Assembly (NCBI GenBank): GCA_019925795.1
Contig: CM034314.1
Span: 35,705,774 to 35,769,773 of the forward strand
Origin: Dendrobium chrysotoxum
Lineage: Eukaryota; Streptophyta; Magnoliopsida; Asparagales; Orchidaceae
Direction: 5' to 3'
DNA: 64,000 nt
Below the pieces are notes generated by a model that did no database searches, had not been told where the DNA came from, and saw only the letters and a program-made list of their open reading frames with translations. Every line of letters starts with the position of its first letter. The first letter of the stretch is position 1. The translations under genes were made by a program, and so were the position numbers. Below, in pieces: positions 12,001 through 23,408 of this stretch.

Positions 12001-13125
12001 CAGGAGAAGTGAATTCATGAATCTACCTAATCGCTTTATTATGGTTAGCAATATTATGAAAAAAAGAGTTATTATGATTACCCTCCACAAGAAATTTAGA
12101 AGATGCTTTCTATCTCCAATAAGCCTCTTCTTTTTCCTGAAGTTTGAAATGAGAAGTCTTAGCTTCATTGAGAGTAGACAAATTTTCAAAAGAAGAGTCC
12201 TGCATGTAAGTAATATCAACATTGTCCACATTCTTTTCAGTAAGCAAAATAATAGAGAAGATATTCTTAAATATGCATTTATTCCACCAGGATAATTTTT
12301 GTTTAAGACGCTTAAGTTTAAACCAAAACCTAGTCATACAAGAAATATTATCAAAAGGAAAAGGGGGCATGCCAATTGCTTTAAACAACATTTAAAAAAG
12401 TGATATCAAGGACCCACATATTTTGAAATTTAAAAGCTTGATAAATATTTCTACTATTCATATAAATACCTAACAATAAAGGGAAATGGCCAGATAAAGT
12501 CCTAACTAAATGCTCAATATGAGTCATTTGATAAATAGAAATCCAGTAATCATTAGAAAGAATGTAATCTAATCTCTGCCACATAGTACCCTTTTTCCAA
12601 ATAAAAATATTTCTAGAAAAACCAATGTCATGTAAATTACAATTCAAAATCATGTCATTAAAGTCCTCTATAGCTTGAAAATTAGGAGGATTATCACCTA
12701 TTCTTTCAGAAGAATTAGTAACAGTATTAAAATCCCCACCAACTAACCAAGGGCCTTAATAGAAGAAGAAAAATTGATGAGTTGATTCCATAGCATCTTC
12801 CTGCCTAATTTAGAACAAGAAGCATAAATAAAAGATGCATAATAAGAGAATTGAAGAAAACTAATGTTAGTATGAACTGTTTGGGGCAAATACATGATAA
12901 TATCTAAACAAATAAAATGCTTCCAGAAAATCCAAATTTTATTAGTACAATTACCAAAAGCTATATCAAAACAAAGTTTTTTACGAACAAAATCAACTTA
13001 ACAACATAAATTAAAGGCTCAATGAAACAAGAAGGTGTATATCAAAATCCTACATAAGTTCTTAACTCTATCCATAGATAAAGAATCCCCACACCCCTAA
13101 TATTCTACACAAGAGCTTTAACCAT
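9046..13125 (-). pseudogene. LINE A ORF2: endonuclease, RT, RNase H
   Basis: The start is taken at 13125 (MVKALV, one stop, NIRGVG), the usual beginning of the plant L1 endonuclease. The endonuclease C-terminus at 12653-12381 reads DIGFSRNIFIWKKGTMWQRLDYIL; the catalytic SDH is SGH (TLSGHFPLLL). RT follows with GPDGFTTKFF, DYRPISLCSFLNKLISKI, FAKGRSIFDN, FKVDIARAYD and HGLRQGDPLSPAL (11815-11138), then FVDDF near 11085 where FADD is usual. The region at 10900-9980 carries the thumb and zinc-binding region (MKYLGAPLYKG, WGMGASNIFW). RNase H occupies 9540-9130 with its first Asp replaced by a stop. The frame ends at a TAG at 9046-9048, now part of the LINE G target repeat. Many stops and frameshifts make it nonfunctional. 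Confidence 0.9.
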
Positions 13126-13171
13126 TAATAGATGAATTAGAAGCTCTAATGACCCTTGGGGTGAATCAAGT

Positions 13172-13888
13172 CTAATTATTATTGCTTTTAGCTTTCTTTT
13201 TGGAAACTATTGTAAAACCTTCCTTAGTATTTTCAACATTAGCATTAGGAGATGGCATAGTGATAATAGATTTACCCTTGAGAACATCCTTAGGAGATAA
13301 AGTACCATGAGATTCAATTTCCCCTTTCTCCATATCATCAACCCTAACCCCAACAGTCAACTGGATATTTTTAGGAGCATGGTCTGATCAAATTTAACAA
13401 TTTTTTACCATTAACTTGATTTAAAGCACAATCATCCTGAGTAACTATTCTATGATCACTTTCTTGTAAATGAGATAAATCTCCCTCACCCATATTATTA
13501 CCCTTTTTTACCATTCTAGTGGTAGTCCAATTATATTCATCCATAATTCTCTCCTCCAAAGATAGACCACCCGAATCCACTAAAGCACGCTCCTTAAAAG
13601 ATTCAATTCTATCCTTAAGGTATTGGACATCATTTGTTACCCTCAATTAGAGTGTCTTTACTCCTAATGGATTTATCTAAATGGTCATTCTCTATGTCAT
13701 CCCCATGTGCTTTTGGCTCATCCAAATTCATATTTTGAGCCTTCTCATTATTAATAATATGATCTCCCTACTTAGAAGGTTCTCCATTAACTAGTTCAAC
13801 CACAGGTTTAGAGGTCTTATTATTCTTTCTAAGATGAGGATGGGCTATAGAATAATCATTAATGGAATGTTCATGAACTTTGTAATGA
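13172..13888 (-). pseudogene. LINE A ORF1, C-terminal remnant
   Basis: Only the tail after the zinc knuckle remains: a low-complexity, charged stretch with pieces such as ERIMDEYNWTTTRMVKK and KEGFTIVSKKKAKSNNN-stop at 13172. A frameshift lies between 13360 and 13371. DUF4283 and the knuckle are missing because the element is 5-truncated at 13888. ORF2 starts 47 bases after this stop. Confidence 0.65.
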
Positions 13889-13902
13889 ATTTATTGAAAA
13901 TC
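13889..13902. repeat. Target site copy 2 (atttattgaaaatc)
   Basis: Identical to 6657-6670. It is the 5-side TSD of LINE A and also directly follows the short A-tail of LINE D, so both elements used it. Confidence 0.7.
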
Positions 13903-14063
13903 ATTTTTTAACCAAAAAGAAAATTCATTAAAATAAAATCAATAAGTATAAAATGATTACCAACTAGGAAGAGATACCAAAAAGAAGCCCTCCTAAACAA
14001 AATAAAATAAGGAAGAGAAAAGAATAGAAAATGCTAAAAATGCCCATTATTACAAAGAACACC

Positions 14064-15290
14064 TTAATGGGTGTCAACCCCTCCATCCTCCTTCTTCCGC
14101 TTCCTTGGTAGATCAGTAATTGTCCCCAAGTGTTGAAGAAATGAGTCATAGAGATTCTATCTTTCCTTAGGCAAGAACACCTAGGATGAAAGAGGAAAGC
14201 CTCAGTAGAGAACTTGAATAGAATATTGGAGAGATCAGCATCCCTAGGAGAAGCAACTTGCTTGGTCGGTACACTAATTTCACTACAAGATATAGGTGAC
14301 GAAGGGGGAGTAGCCTTCTATCATTTAATACCAATATTACAATTCATCTTCTTTTATCTCCTAGATTTTCTAGAAGTGACTAGACACCAAGGCCCTTAGC
14401 TTCCAAGATTTTTCCCTTCTTTCGCACATTGCAAGATGGTAGGAAGAGAGTGCTCACTTTCCAAATAAAGTGGATGGGGTGCTGACTGGATGGCATTCTG
14501 CACCATAGAAGGGAAACTATTAGTGACAATAGGTTCAGTAAAAGAAATGGAGCTGGTATACTTTTGCAAAATGAATTTTTCATGTATTTTAGTAGATTTT
14601 GTTTAAGGATGAGGCTGCTTGGAGGTTTAGGGAGCATTGGTATAGTGATTAATGTTGTGCCCCACAAAGCCACAATGGAAGCAAATGTGAGTGATCCCCT
14701 TATAATCTCCTCTTTGGAAGAACTTACCATGATGCCCAGAGATCCAAACTCAAGGAGGAAACTTGGCACCAAGATCCATCCTCATGCAAACACGAGCAAA
14801 AGCATTTCTCCCCCAAGTGTTTATTTGAGCATCTACCCATAAGGTTGTCCAAAGAAAGAGGCTATCTGAGCATGGTGGGTGTTGTCCCAATATAAAAGAG
14901 GCAAGTGAGGAAAGCGAATCCAAACCGGAGAAGAAAGGCCCCTTATTGATTATGGAGAAATGGTAGAGGAACAACGATCCAAACCAATAATGAACCCAAT
15001 AATAGCCTATGGACCCCCATAAGGACAGCATCACAGGCCTCAGCAGTTTCAAAGAGGCAAATGAAGGAGTCTGGAGAGATGGAGAGGAGCAGAAAATCTC
15101 CAAACATTGACCATTTCCAATTTAATTCATTGCTTAGCACAAAAAAAGCCAATCTTCATCCAATAAGCTAACCCACTAGCCCTCTTTCAAGCCTAGCTAA
15201 GTTGGCATGGATTGAATCCATATTCAAAGTTACAGAATAACCATCTTCTTACATAACTGTCACTTTAGAGAAATCATCTAATTTGAATAC
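14064..15290 (-). pseudogene. LINE D ORF1, DUF4283 and zinc knuckle part
   Basis: Reading leftwards from the Copia 1 insertion, the minus strand gives DUF4283 pieces: DSFICLFETAEACDAVLMG near 15080, then GRNAFARVCMRMDLGAKFP near 14760. The zf-CCHC_4 knuckle CFHCGFVGHNINHY follows near 14690, where the last Cys is Tyr. The protein ends at 14064 in a basic tail (RKRKKEDGGVDTH-stop). At least two frameshifts separate the pieces. In plant L1 ORF1 proteins these domains bind the element RNA. The reading frame continues across the Copia 1 insertion into 46517-47208. Confidence 0.8.
15286..15290. repeat. TSD of Copia 1, left (AATAC)
   Basis: The five bases before the left LTR are repeated right after the right LTR at 46512-46516. 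Confidence 0.85.
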
Positions 15291-15727
15291 TATTAAGATT
15301 GTTGCAAATTAGTTTTTCAAGACTTTATCTTTATAATTATGTGAGTTTTTGATGATAACAAAATCTTCTTATTTTGATTATTGTTTCTCCTAACATATGT
15401 TGGAAAAATTTGTTGTTGTGTGTACTAACATGTTTTTTTAGGAAAATCACATTCCAGACAGTGGAAGACTTCAAGTTAATTGGTTAGAGTTTATTAGTTT
15501 TGGAGTATGTATTTTTTATTCTTTCCTTGAGTCTGAGAGAGTATGATTGTAAATTGAGTAACCATGCGCACACACACTAGGGAGTGAGATAAAAACTTAA
15601 TTTTTAAAACTAGTCATACTGTACGATGTATAATCATATTGGATGATTTGTGCAGTTTCTACGCTAAAATGAACCTGCCTGCTTCATGAGTCATATTTTT
15701 TTAAGTCCTGTTCGTATAGTACAAAAT

Positions 15728-16049
15728 GTATTCGTATTTCATTTTCGAGAGTATGAAACTGGGCTTATATGGTTAATATAGGATATCATACGGAACGAAC
15801 CGTTCATTTTTGAACAGTTTGTATAGTATGATATGGTTTCATATTTCATTTTCCAAAGTATAAAATGGGGCTTACATGGTTCATATGGGATATTGTATGG
15901 GAGGAACCATTCAATTTTGAACTATTCGTACAATACGATCCAGTTTCATATTTTATTTTTTAGAGTATGAAATAGGGCTTACATGGTTTGTATGCGATAT
16001 CATATAGGAACTACCGTTCATTTTTGAACTGTTTGTATGGGATGATTGT
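15728..16049 (+). repeat. Three 107-bp tandem repeats in left LTR
   Basis: Units start near 15728, 15836 and 15943. Each holds gtttcatatttcatttt, a gtatgaaa(t/c)ggggctta block, gatatcgtacggga-like sequence and an accgttcatttttgaac inverted repeat. The same array is in the right LTR. Confidence 0.8.
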
Positions 16050-16365
16050 CAATCGTATGGTATGATCCTACTTTATAAAACTTAAAACTTTTAGTTTTTG
16101 GATGATTTTACTTGTTCTTTGTATATACGATTTCTAAAAACTGATTGCCCAACTAATCTTTTATGAATTTCTTCTTGAGAGTGGAAGGGAGAGTGATTAG
16201 GGAGAGTGTTTAGAAGTGAGTGTGGTGAGATCTTTGAAAAGAAAATTGTGAGGGGATTAACAAGGTTGCTCGAAGGTGAGGATCTCATTGTTTATACTTC
16301 AAGTCTCTTCCTTATCTCTTTGAAGACTCTTAAGAGAAGATCTTAGAAGAAGGTCTGGTTCTCTG

Positions 16366-16500
16366 CCATCCATGAGGGTGAAAAAGGATGCTTGGTACTT
16401 TGCCATCACCAGGAGGGTGAGAAAGGATGGTGGGTTCTCTGCCTTCACCAAGAGGGTGAAAAGGAACGACAGTTCTCTGCCTTCACCAGGAGGGCGAAAA
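16366..16500 (+). repeat. Hairpin repeat cluster in left LTR of Copia 1
   Basis: Units of about 40 bp: ggttctctgcc, then a stem-loop, then aaaaggat. Examples are TCACC/GGTGA with loop AGGAG at 16406-16420 and TTCACC/GGTGAA with loop AAGAG at 16444-16460. A third, at 16482-16498, has one mismatch in its stem. Corresponding units in Copia F have different but still paired stems. Confidence 0.65.
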
Positions 16501-16660
16501 AGGATAATGATTCTCTGTCGCATCAGGGTTTGGTGGAAGAGAGTTTATAAAGGCTTCTCCGCCTTGCTGTGGGGGCTAAAGGAGAGTCACGTTGATTTAG
16601 TATAATACCTAGAGAAGGAGTCTCTAGGGAGTGGATGTAGGTCTTGTTTGATCGAACCAC

Positions 16661-16667
16661 TATAAAT
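16661..16667 (+). promoter_or_regulatory. Candidate TATA box of Copia 1 LTR
   Basis: TATAAAT lies in a block (gaaccacTATAAATct) that is kept in the right LTR (46249-46255) and, as accgaaccactataa, in the diverged LTR of Copia F (minus, about 4801). Conservation between copies supports a promoter role, but no start site can be seen. Confidence 0.4.
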
Positions 16668-16925
16668 CTGGTGTTCTCCATTCTTGTGTTTAATTTTTGC
16701 ATCTTTAATTTCAGCATTTCACTTTATTTTTTTATGGTTGAAAAGTTAAAAATTCATAACTGTTCATACTGTATGAACTTGATCGTACTGTACGATAGAC
16801 ATAAACTTTTTAATAAAAAGGTTTTCAAAAACATCCAAGAGATTTTAAAAGTACCAATTCACCCCCCCTCTTGGTTAGCCTAGGGACATAATCAATAGGT
16901 CTAATAACCTATTTGTACTTTCAAG

Positions 16926-16937
16926 TGGTATCAGTGC
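16926..16937 (+). promoter_or_regulatory. Primer binding site of Copia 1
   Basis: TGGTATCAGTGC follows the LTR by two bases. It differs at one position from the initiator Met-tRNA complement typical of plant Copia elements. Confidence 0.85.
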
Positions 16938-16981
16938 CTATTTAGAAAATTATTGTTTAAATTACTTTTTGAAATTCAATC

Positions 16982-18160
16982 ATTGCTAATTTTGGAAACT
17001 GAAACACACCTGAGGGTTATTCGATCACTAGACCTCAACTATTTGATAATATCCCATTTGATTTTTGGAAAACTTGCATGTCTATATTTTTGTAATCACT
17101 TGACTATTGTATGTGAATTTTAGTATAGGAAGGTTACACTGAACCTACCAGACTTGTAGAAGGAATTAGAATTCAAATACCTTTTATTGATTGAACTATA
17201 GAAGAATGTGAATTAGCTCAATTAAATGCTAAGTGTTTGAATAGTTTCTTTTATGCACTGAAATCAGAAGACTACATGCGTGTTTCTACTTGTAAATCTG
17301 GAAAAGAAATTTGGGATAGGCTTTGCATTACGTATGAAGGAACCAATGAAATGAGATAATCTAGATTGAATATTCTACTACATGACTATGAACTTTTTTG
17401 CATGAAACTAGATGAGTCAATCTATGACATATATACTCATTTAATACAAATAATAACTTCATTGCATGCTTTAGGTAGGGAACTAGCCAATTATTAAAAA
17501 GTAAATAAGATATTACGTTGTTTGCCTAATACTTACGATGCAAAAATTATTACTATAATGGAGTTGAAAGACTTAAATATTTGCTCTATTGATAATCTGC
17601 TTGGATCACTGATTGCTTACGAGCGAAGAGTGACTCAAAGATAGATTGATGCAGGTGATAGATGAAAAGAAAAGAACATTGCATTGAAAGTGGATGACTC
17701 GGAGAGTGATCAGTCCCAACCTGAGGATGAAGAGGATATTACCTTAATGACAAGGCAGTTCAAAAGTTTCCTAAGGAGGAAACAGAGGAGATACCAGCAG
17801 TGGAACAAAAGTAAGCTCCATAAAAATATTAAGGCTTTTAATAATGTTATTTGCTATGAGTGTAGGAAGCTGGACACATAAAGACTGAATGCCCTAATCT
17901 CAAGGCCAATTCTAGCAAGGAGAAAGACGAGGAGAAACTAAAGGATAGAAAGGGCAAGAAGAGACTACAACAAGCATTTTGGACGGACTCAGCTTCAGAT
18001 TCCTCAGAAATAGCACCTGAAGAGGAAGTCACAAATTTATGCTTGATGGCTGATAATCTTAATCATTCGGATCAAGAGGAGGCATGTGACTTAAGTTATG
18101 ATGAATTATTTGAAGTTTTTGAACGCATTCATTCTGTATATAGAAAACTAAAGAAACTAC
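16982..18160 (+). pseudogene. Copia 1 gag, first part
   Basis: The start codon position reads ATT at 16982, where Copia F has ATG, so the start is lost. The frame gives the UBN2 gag domain (ELAQLNAKCLN, EIWDRLCITYEG, RLNILLHDYELF, SLHALGRELANY) with several stops, many at former Trp codons. The first zinc knuckle (CYECRKL, near 17855) is broken by a one-base loss near 17870. The other frame then continues KTECPNL. A Glu/Lys-rich region with KDRKGKK follows. The sequence is cut at 18160 by the Ogre-like insertion and resumes in frame at 39149. Confidence 0.85.
18156..18160. repeat. TSD of Ogre-like element, left (ACTAC)
   Basis: Repeated at 39144-39148 after the right LTR. Ignoring the element and one TSD copy, the Copia gag frame is continuous. 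Confidence 0.92.
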
Positions 18161-18299
18161 TGTTGACCTCATTTTTGTATGAGGTTAGTAGGACCAATCA
18201 AGACCTTAGAATCTTTCCAATCCTTAAGATCAATCCTGACTCTATGATCAATCTGATCCTAGATCAATCCAGTTTCAAATCAGTCATGATCTCAGATCA

Positions 18300-18830
18300 A
18301 TCTAATTTCTAGACTATTTTAGATCCTAAGATCTTTCTTAGATTTTAGATTTTAAGATCATTCTAAACCTTAGTACCCTCCTAGAACCTAGATCCTAGGA
18401 TTCTTCTAGATCCTAAGACTCTTCTAGACCGTGAATCCTAGGACCTATTCTAGATCCTAGGATTCTGCGAGACTCTAGATCATATGATCTTCTTAGACCC
18501 TAGGATCTATTCTAGACCATAGGATTCTTTCAAATCCATTTAGATCTTAGGAATTATCTAGACCCTAGGATCTGTCTAGAATTAAGACTTCAGAATCTAC
18601 TCTAGACCCTAAGATGCCTCTAGATCCTAAGATTCCTTTAGATAATAGGATTTCTAGATCTTAGGGTTATTCTAGACCCCAGACCCTAGGACTTCTAGAT
18701 TCTAGGATCTTCCCGGACTCCAGTCCCTAGGATCTATTCTAGACCCTAGGATTCTTTTAAGCTGATCTGGACCCCAGGGCCTACTCTAAACCCTAGGATT
18801 CCTCTAGATCAATCCAAGCTTCAATTCAAT
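18300..18830 (+). repeat. CTAG-rich degenerate repeat in left LTR
   Basis: About 530 bp in which variants of ctagaccctaggatct recur every 15-35 bases. Many are short palindromes around CCTAGG or CTAG. The same tract is at 32590-33110 in the right LTR, so it predates insertion. Confidence 0.8.
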
Positions 18831-19398
18831 CTAGATTTAATTCAAACCCTATCATTCAAACTCAAAATCCAGTTCAAAACTAGATTTCCAGATTCAAATC
18901 CAAGGCCAAAGGTCTAAGTCCTGAAAGCCTTTTCCAATGAATCTTTGAACATTTCAAAACCCTATCAAATGACCTCTGATTCAGGATCTGTCAGTTCCAC
19001 ATTGATGTGATATATCTTTAGAGGCAACCCTCCAAATTTGAGCTCATTCTAAGGTCTCTAACTCCAGAAACTGAATTGAAATCCAAAGGCTGTAAAACCT
19101 TCAAATATTTACAGTCTATGCCACCGGACCTGCCACCCAATGGATTTTGATCCTGGAGCTTTATACAAAGCTCCAAATCACTTCTAGACCCTTGATTATA
19201 ACCCATTGAGTATTAAACTGCATTTTGTTGGACTCAATTTGACCCCTAGTCGACTAGGGGTCAAAATGACCAAAATGCCCCTATGGCGTATAAATGGTCA
19301 CTTGAACCAAATGAGCTCCAAATCAAATGCAGTCACTTCCAGCAAATTTCAAATGTCAAACATAACCTATTAAACCCAAAACCAGCCCCTAGGTCAAT

Positions 19399-19910
19399 CT
19401 GGTTGACCAAGTCAACCAGGTTGACCAAACAGGCCCTTTAGGGTCAAAACAGGTCATTTTGACCAAATGACCTCCTCAGACCTTGAGACCACTTCCATTG
19501 GTCTCTAAATGTCATTTCAAATCTGTTGAGCCCATTTCTAGACCCTGGACTCACCTGGTTGACCAAGTCAACCAGGGTTGACCTAAAAGGCCCATTAAAG
19601 GCCCAAACAGGTCATTTTGACCAAATGACCTTTCCAGACTTTGAGACCACCACCAATAGACTCAGAATGTCATTCTGAATTGGTTGGACCCAGTCCCTGA
19701 CCCTGGGTCAACTGGGTTGACCAAGTCAACACAATTGACCCATTAAGCCCATTAAGGGCCCAAATAGTTGATTTGATCCAAATAACCTATTTTACCTCTC
19801 AAAACTACTCTACCAGACTTCAAATATCATTTGAAGTTGACTCAGTTTAGATCCTGACCCTAGGTCAACCTAGTTGACCAAGTCAACCCAGGTTGACCAG
19901 TTCAACCCTT
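19399..19910 (+). repeat. 157-bp tandem repeats with GGTTGACCAAGTCAACC
   Basis: Units begin at 19399, 19555, 19712 and 19869 (the last is partial). Each starts with an inverted repeat; in the first two it is CTGGTTGAC-CAA-GTCAACCAG. Units 1 and 2 also hold AGGTCATTT-TGACC-AAATGACCT. The array is repeated at 33678-34190. Confidence 0.85.
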
Positions 19911-21169
19911 AAGCTTTTCTACATTAAATCAAGCCTCAAATGTTTTTTTTAAAATCCTTTTAAACTCTCCTAGTCATTCTCCTAATGATTTGAATGTGTT
20001 TGAAATCCTTGACCCAGTCAACAATTGACTTGGTCAATTGAGTCTATATTTGGTCAAAATTGATTCATGCAACTCAGTTCATTGTAATCAATTAAATCAA
20101 TCCATTTTAAACTTTATCAAATCCTTAAAATACATTTAATTCATGGCTCAAGTACTTCCAAAGCTACCATGAGTTAAGGTGTAGTTGATTTGACCTAGTC
20201 AACTTGATTAAGTCCTCTCCCATGCACATATGTATCCCCAAACACCAAACCTCAATTTTCAAACCTTATTCAACCATTTCAAGCAGCCCCTCAAGTCCCT
20301 TTGATTGCCACCTCAGCACCCATTGGCCCATTGACTGGTCAAACAGTTAATGGGTGGTCAACAAATTTTTAAATGGCAAAATCTCCTAGCTTTAGCTAAT
20401 CCTCTCCACCCCAAACCATTTCAGCTATCTTAATTAACTTCTGGAACTTTCTTAAGCTATTTCCAGCCCTAGGATTGAGATCAAATGGCCTTGATCTCTC
20501 CCATGTGCATGTGGGGACCAAATCCCTTTACACATGGATGTACCCCCCTTGTCCTTTATTCCTCTGCTGCTAACCAACTCTAGGCCACTTGGCAGCCATC
20601 TAGGAGTCCCCACATTCAATCCCAGCCACCCATTCAAGCTAGAGGAACTTGAATAGGGCAAAACTCAAGAGATTAAGGTCATTCCTTCAAGCCTTACTCT
20701 CTCTCTACCTAAGCTCTCTCCGACCCATCCCCTGATTCTTTTTGAATCCCTAGACCCTCTTCTTCACTTCCCAAGTGAAAACCAACCATTGGAAGCTGCC
20801 AGCGGCGAGATTCCGATGAACTCAAGCTCAAGTTCATTCAAGCTTCCATCTGTTCAATCCATAACTTATCTGGTCGTGATTTCAACTAGAAGATTATACG
20901 TGGACAGTCAACAAGCTCAGAGAAACTTTAATCTCCCAAATCCATTGAGTGGATTAGGTACAATCCTAAACCCTAGCTTAGGACACCTAGGCTTAATTAA
21001 TGTTTTAATAAGTGCTTATTTGACTGTTAAAACATCACCACACGAAATCTATTCATGTCCTTAGTCTAGGTTTCAAATTTCAAGCGAATTGATCGAATCG
21101 ATATTGAGAAAGAGCTCGAAAATCCACTTCAGGGTTTAGTTTACGCAGGGTTGAACTGCATAAATCCTG

Positions 21170-21475
21170 GACCGTTGATTCCCTGATCAACGGATCAGAT
21201 TTGATCATACCGCGGCTGCGGATAACCACGCAATTGATCCCGCGGTTAATACCTTCGTCCGACGGCATCTCGACCATTGATTCATTACAGCGGGTGATCG
21301 GACGATCTTCAAACCACGCTGACGTGGTTAAATGAGCCGAACCCGCGCGGCGTTGATTGCCTAATCATTGCTGGCGGCACAATGATTGCGCTGCTCGCAA
21401 TCATTGCCCTACAGTTTTGAGCAGCGAGTAAGAGAGTGCCACGTGGCACCCAGCCGCCGCCGGCGCCGCCAAACC
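21170..21475 (+). other. GC-rich, CpG-rich block of left LTR
   Basis: About 300 bp rich in CCGCGG and CG steps, inside otherwise AT-rich DNA. It contains an AATGATTGCG/CGCAATCATT hairpin at 21381-21405 that is replaced by another palindrome in the right LTR. It may mark the promoter or leader zone, but no start site is visible. Confidence 0.5.
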
Positions 21476-22120
21476 CATTTATTAATTAAAATTTGATTTT
21501 AATTAATAAAAAATTCAGAAAACTTAAATAAAAGATTAAAAAATAATTATAATTCCAAAATTTTATTATTTTATATCAAAATATCTATAATTTCATAAAC
21601 TTTATTTTAAAATTAATTTCAAGTTAAAAATTTTTAATATTTTTTTTTAATAATTTTAAAATATTAAATTTGGACATGTTATTAGTATTAATTAATTAAA
21701 AATAAATCAATTTAATCTTATAATTTAAAAAATAAACTTATTTTAAAATCATGTTAAATCAGATAATATATTTCAAATATTTAAACCTTAATAATTAACT
21801 TAAATTCAAAATGTTTCTATTTTTAAGTATTTTAAATAATTCCAATATTTAAATACTTAATTAATATTGATTTAGAATATTATATTAAGTATTTTAAAAT
21901 TAAGTTTAAAAAAAAAAAAAAATATTTCCAAATAAACCAGAGGATCTCTCAATTTATTTTAAAAAATTATTTAAAGATATTTTAAAATTATTTTAATAGT
22001 ATTTTGAGATATTAACCTTAAATACTCTACTTTCAAACATATATAAATATATATATATTTTTTAAAATATCATTTTAAAATTATATATATACATATTTAA
22101 ATTTTAAATATTTGAGAGAT
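21476..22120 (+). other. Extremely AT-rich segment of left LTR
   Basis: About 640 bp almost without G or C, with aattaatta, tttaaaat and tatatata runs. No gene is present. The right LTR copy (35750-36410) carries an expanded TA repeat. Confidence 0.7.
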
Positions 22121-23408
22121 CCTCTTGAAATTTTAAGCATAAGTTGAGTATAAGAATAGAATTTGTGTGGATTAGTGATTAATCAATGTGTAATCACTTT
22201 GTTGATTATTCATTGATTAATCCTTTAATTAATTAAGCTTTAATTTGATTTGAATGCTTAGGGTGCACACACCACCTAGCTTTAAGGCTCTCTTAGATCT
22301 AGGATTGATTGTTTGATATGTGCATCTTATATGTATTTGTTTAAGGGTTAGTCAAAACATTGACTCAAGCCTATTAAACTTAATGACATCATTAAGGACA
22401 ATAATTAAGGACTCATTTAGAGAACTTAAAAAATCTCTAATAATTAGGATACACTTCTAATTGACTTGAAACTTTGAACATATGAACTTAGTGACATATT
22501 AAGCCCATAGAAATTTTCTCACTGAATTTTTAAATCATTAAGCCCTTTAATTAATCTAATCAAAATCAAAGCTTAATTAAGCCAATTAAACTTCCAAAAA
22601 TTGTAATAAATCAAGATTATCCACAAAAATTACATGTAATACCTTAAACTGACCAGAATTAAATCCTTAATCAATGAAAAATAAAATCCCCTTGACTAGA
22701 CTTCGAAATTAAGTTTAATTTGAGTTTAATTGAAATTTAATATTTAATTAATTTAATTAGTTAAAATTAATTAAAAAATTCCAAAAAATTTCCAAATACT
22801 TGGAAATCACTCCTTAGGTCATTCCTAACCTTTGGAGTTGATTTCAAGAAGTTTGGAGGTCATTTGGATCCAAATTACAAAAAGGGTCTCTAATTAAACC
22901 ATTTAAATAATTCATTAAATACTCAAAACTTCAAAAATTCATAACTAATTCAAATAAACTCCAAATTGAGCAAACTCAAAGGCATATGACTCATCTTAAG
23001 GTCTAATATTTATCAAAAATGTTAAGTTTCCAGAAATAAATCAAATTTGAAAAAGTCAACTTTTGGTCAAATCTAGTTCAAATTCAAGTCAAAAATTCAA
23101 ACCTTCATAATAAAATGTAGAAAAATCCAATTTCAACGTACTTACTGTCTAACTGATCGTATTAAGGTCTAGTATTTTAATAAAATATTAAATTTCTAGA
23201 ATTTAAGCTTAATCAAAAAGTCAAATTTTGACCCTTGAATTAAATCATTAAAATAGTCTAGAAAATCCCAAAATTCAATAAATCTTCAAAAACTCCAGAA
23301 AACATCAACTTAACTCTAAAACCAGCAACCAATCAAATTCAATTAAGAATTAATCAACCTTTAAGCATTAATCAAACTCAAATCATTTAATCATATCGGG
23401 TACCACTC

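Larger units (their letters stand above)
6671..13888 (-). mobile_element. LINE A, L1-type, 5-truncated in ORF1
   Basis: A minus-strand non-LTR element. In transcription order it has the C-terminal part of ORF1 (13888-13172), ORF2 with endonuclease, RT, zinc-binding region and RNase H (13125-9046), and a 1.69-kb T-rich tail ending near 6671. It is flanked by a perfect 14-bp direct repeat. It hosts a 685-bp insertion of a different LINE family (8358-9042). Its 3 end block (gaaacccatggaggggct on the plus strand) is also found at the ends of LINE B (about 47300) and LINE C (about 53255). All coding parts carry stops or frameshifts. Confidence 0.85.
13903..15290 (-). mobile_element. LINE D, 3 half (ORF1-only element)
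   Basis: The minus strand carries the second part of ORF1 (15290-14064), a 160-bp 3 untranslated region with the plant-LINE-like ending (ttttctttttggtt), and a short A-run at 13903-13909. No ORF2 follows ORF1. The first half is at 46517-47269. Together they make an element of about 2.1 kb bordered by atttattgaaaatc and atttattaaaaatc. It could be an ORF2-less, possibly nonautonomous, LINE derivative or a deletion product. Confidence 0.65.
15291..16923 (+). mobile_element. Left LTR of Copia 1 (1,633 bp)
   Basis: It matches 44879-46511 end to end. Both copies begin TATTRAGATTG and end ACTTTCA, so the usual TG start is TA in both. A by-eye sample shows about 35 differences in 470 bases. Inside are three 107-bp repeats (15728-16049), a hairpin-unit cluster (16366-16500) and a conserved TATAAAT (16661). 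Confidence 0.92.

Noticed and set aside
20452..21277. Frames of 65-91 codons in the Ogre LTRs, repeated at 34730-35546
   Set aside because: The second copy exists only because LTRs are duplicated. Frames are short, have no domain or consistent start, and similar frames occur on both strands.
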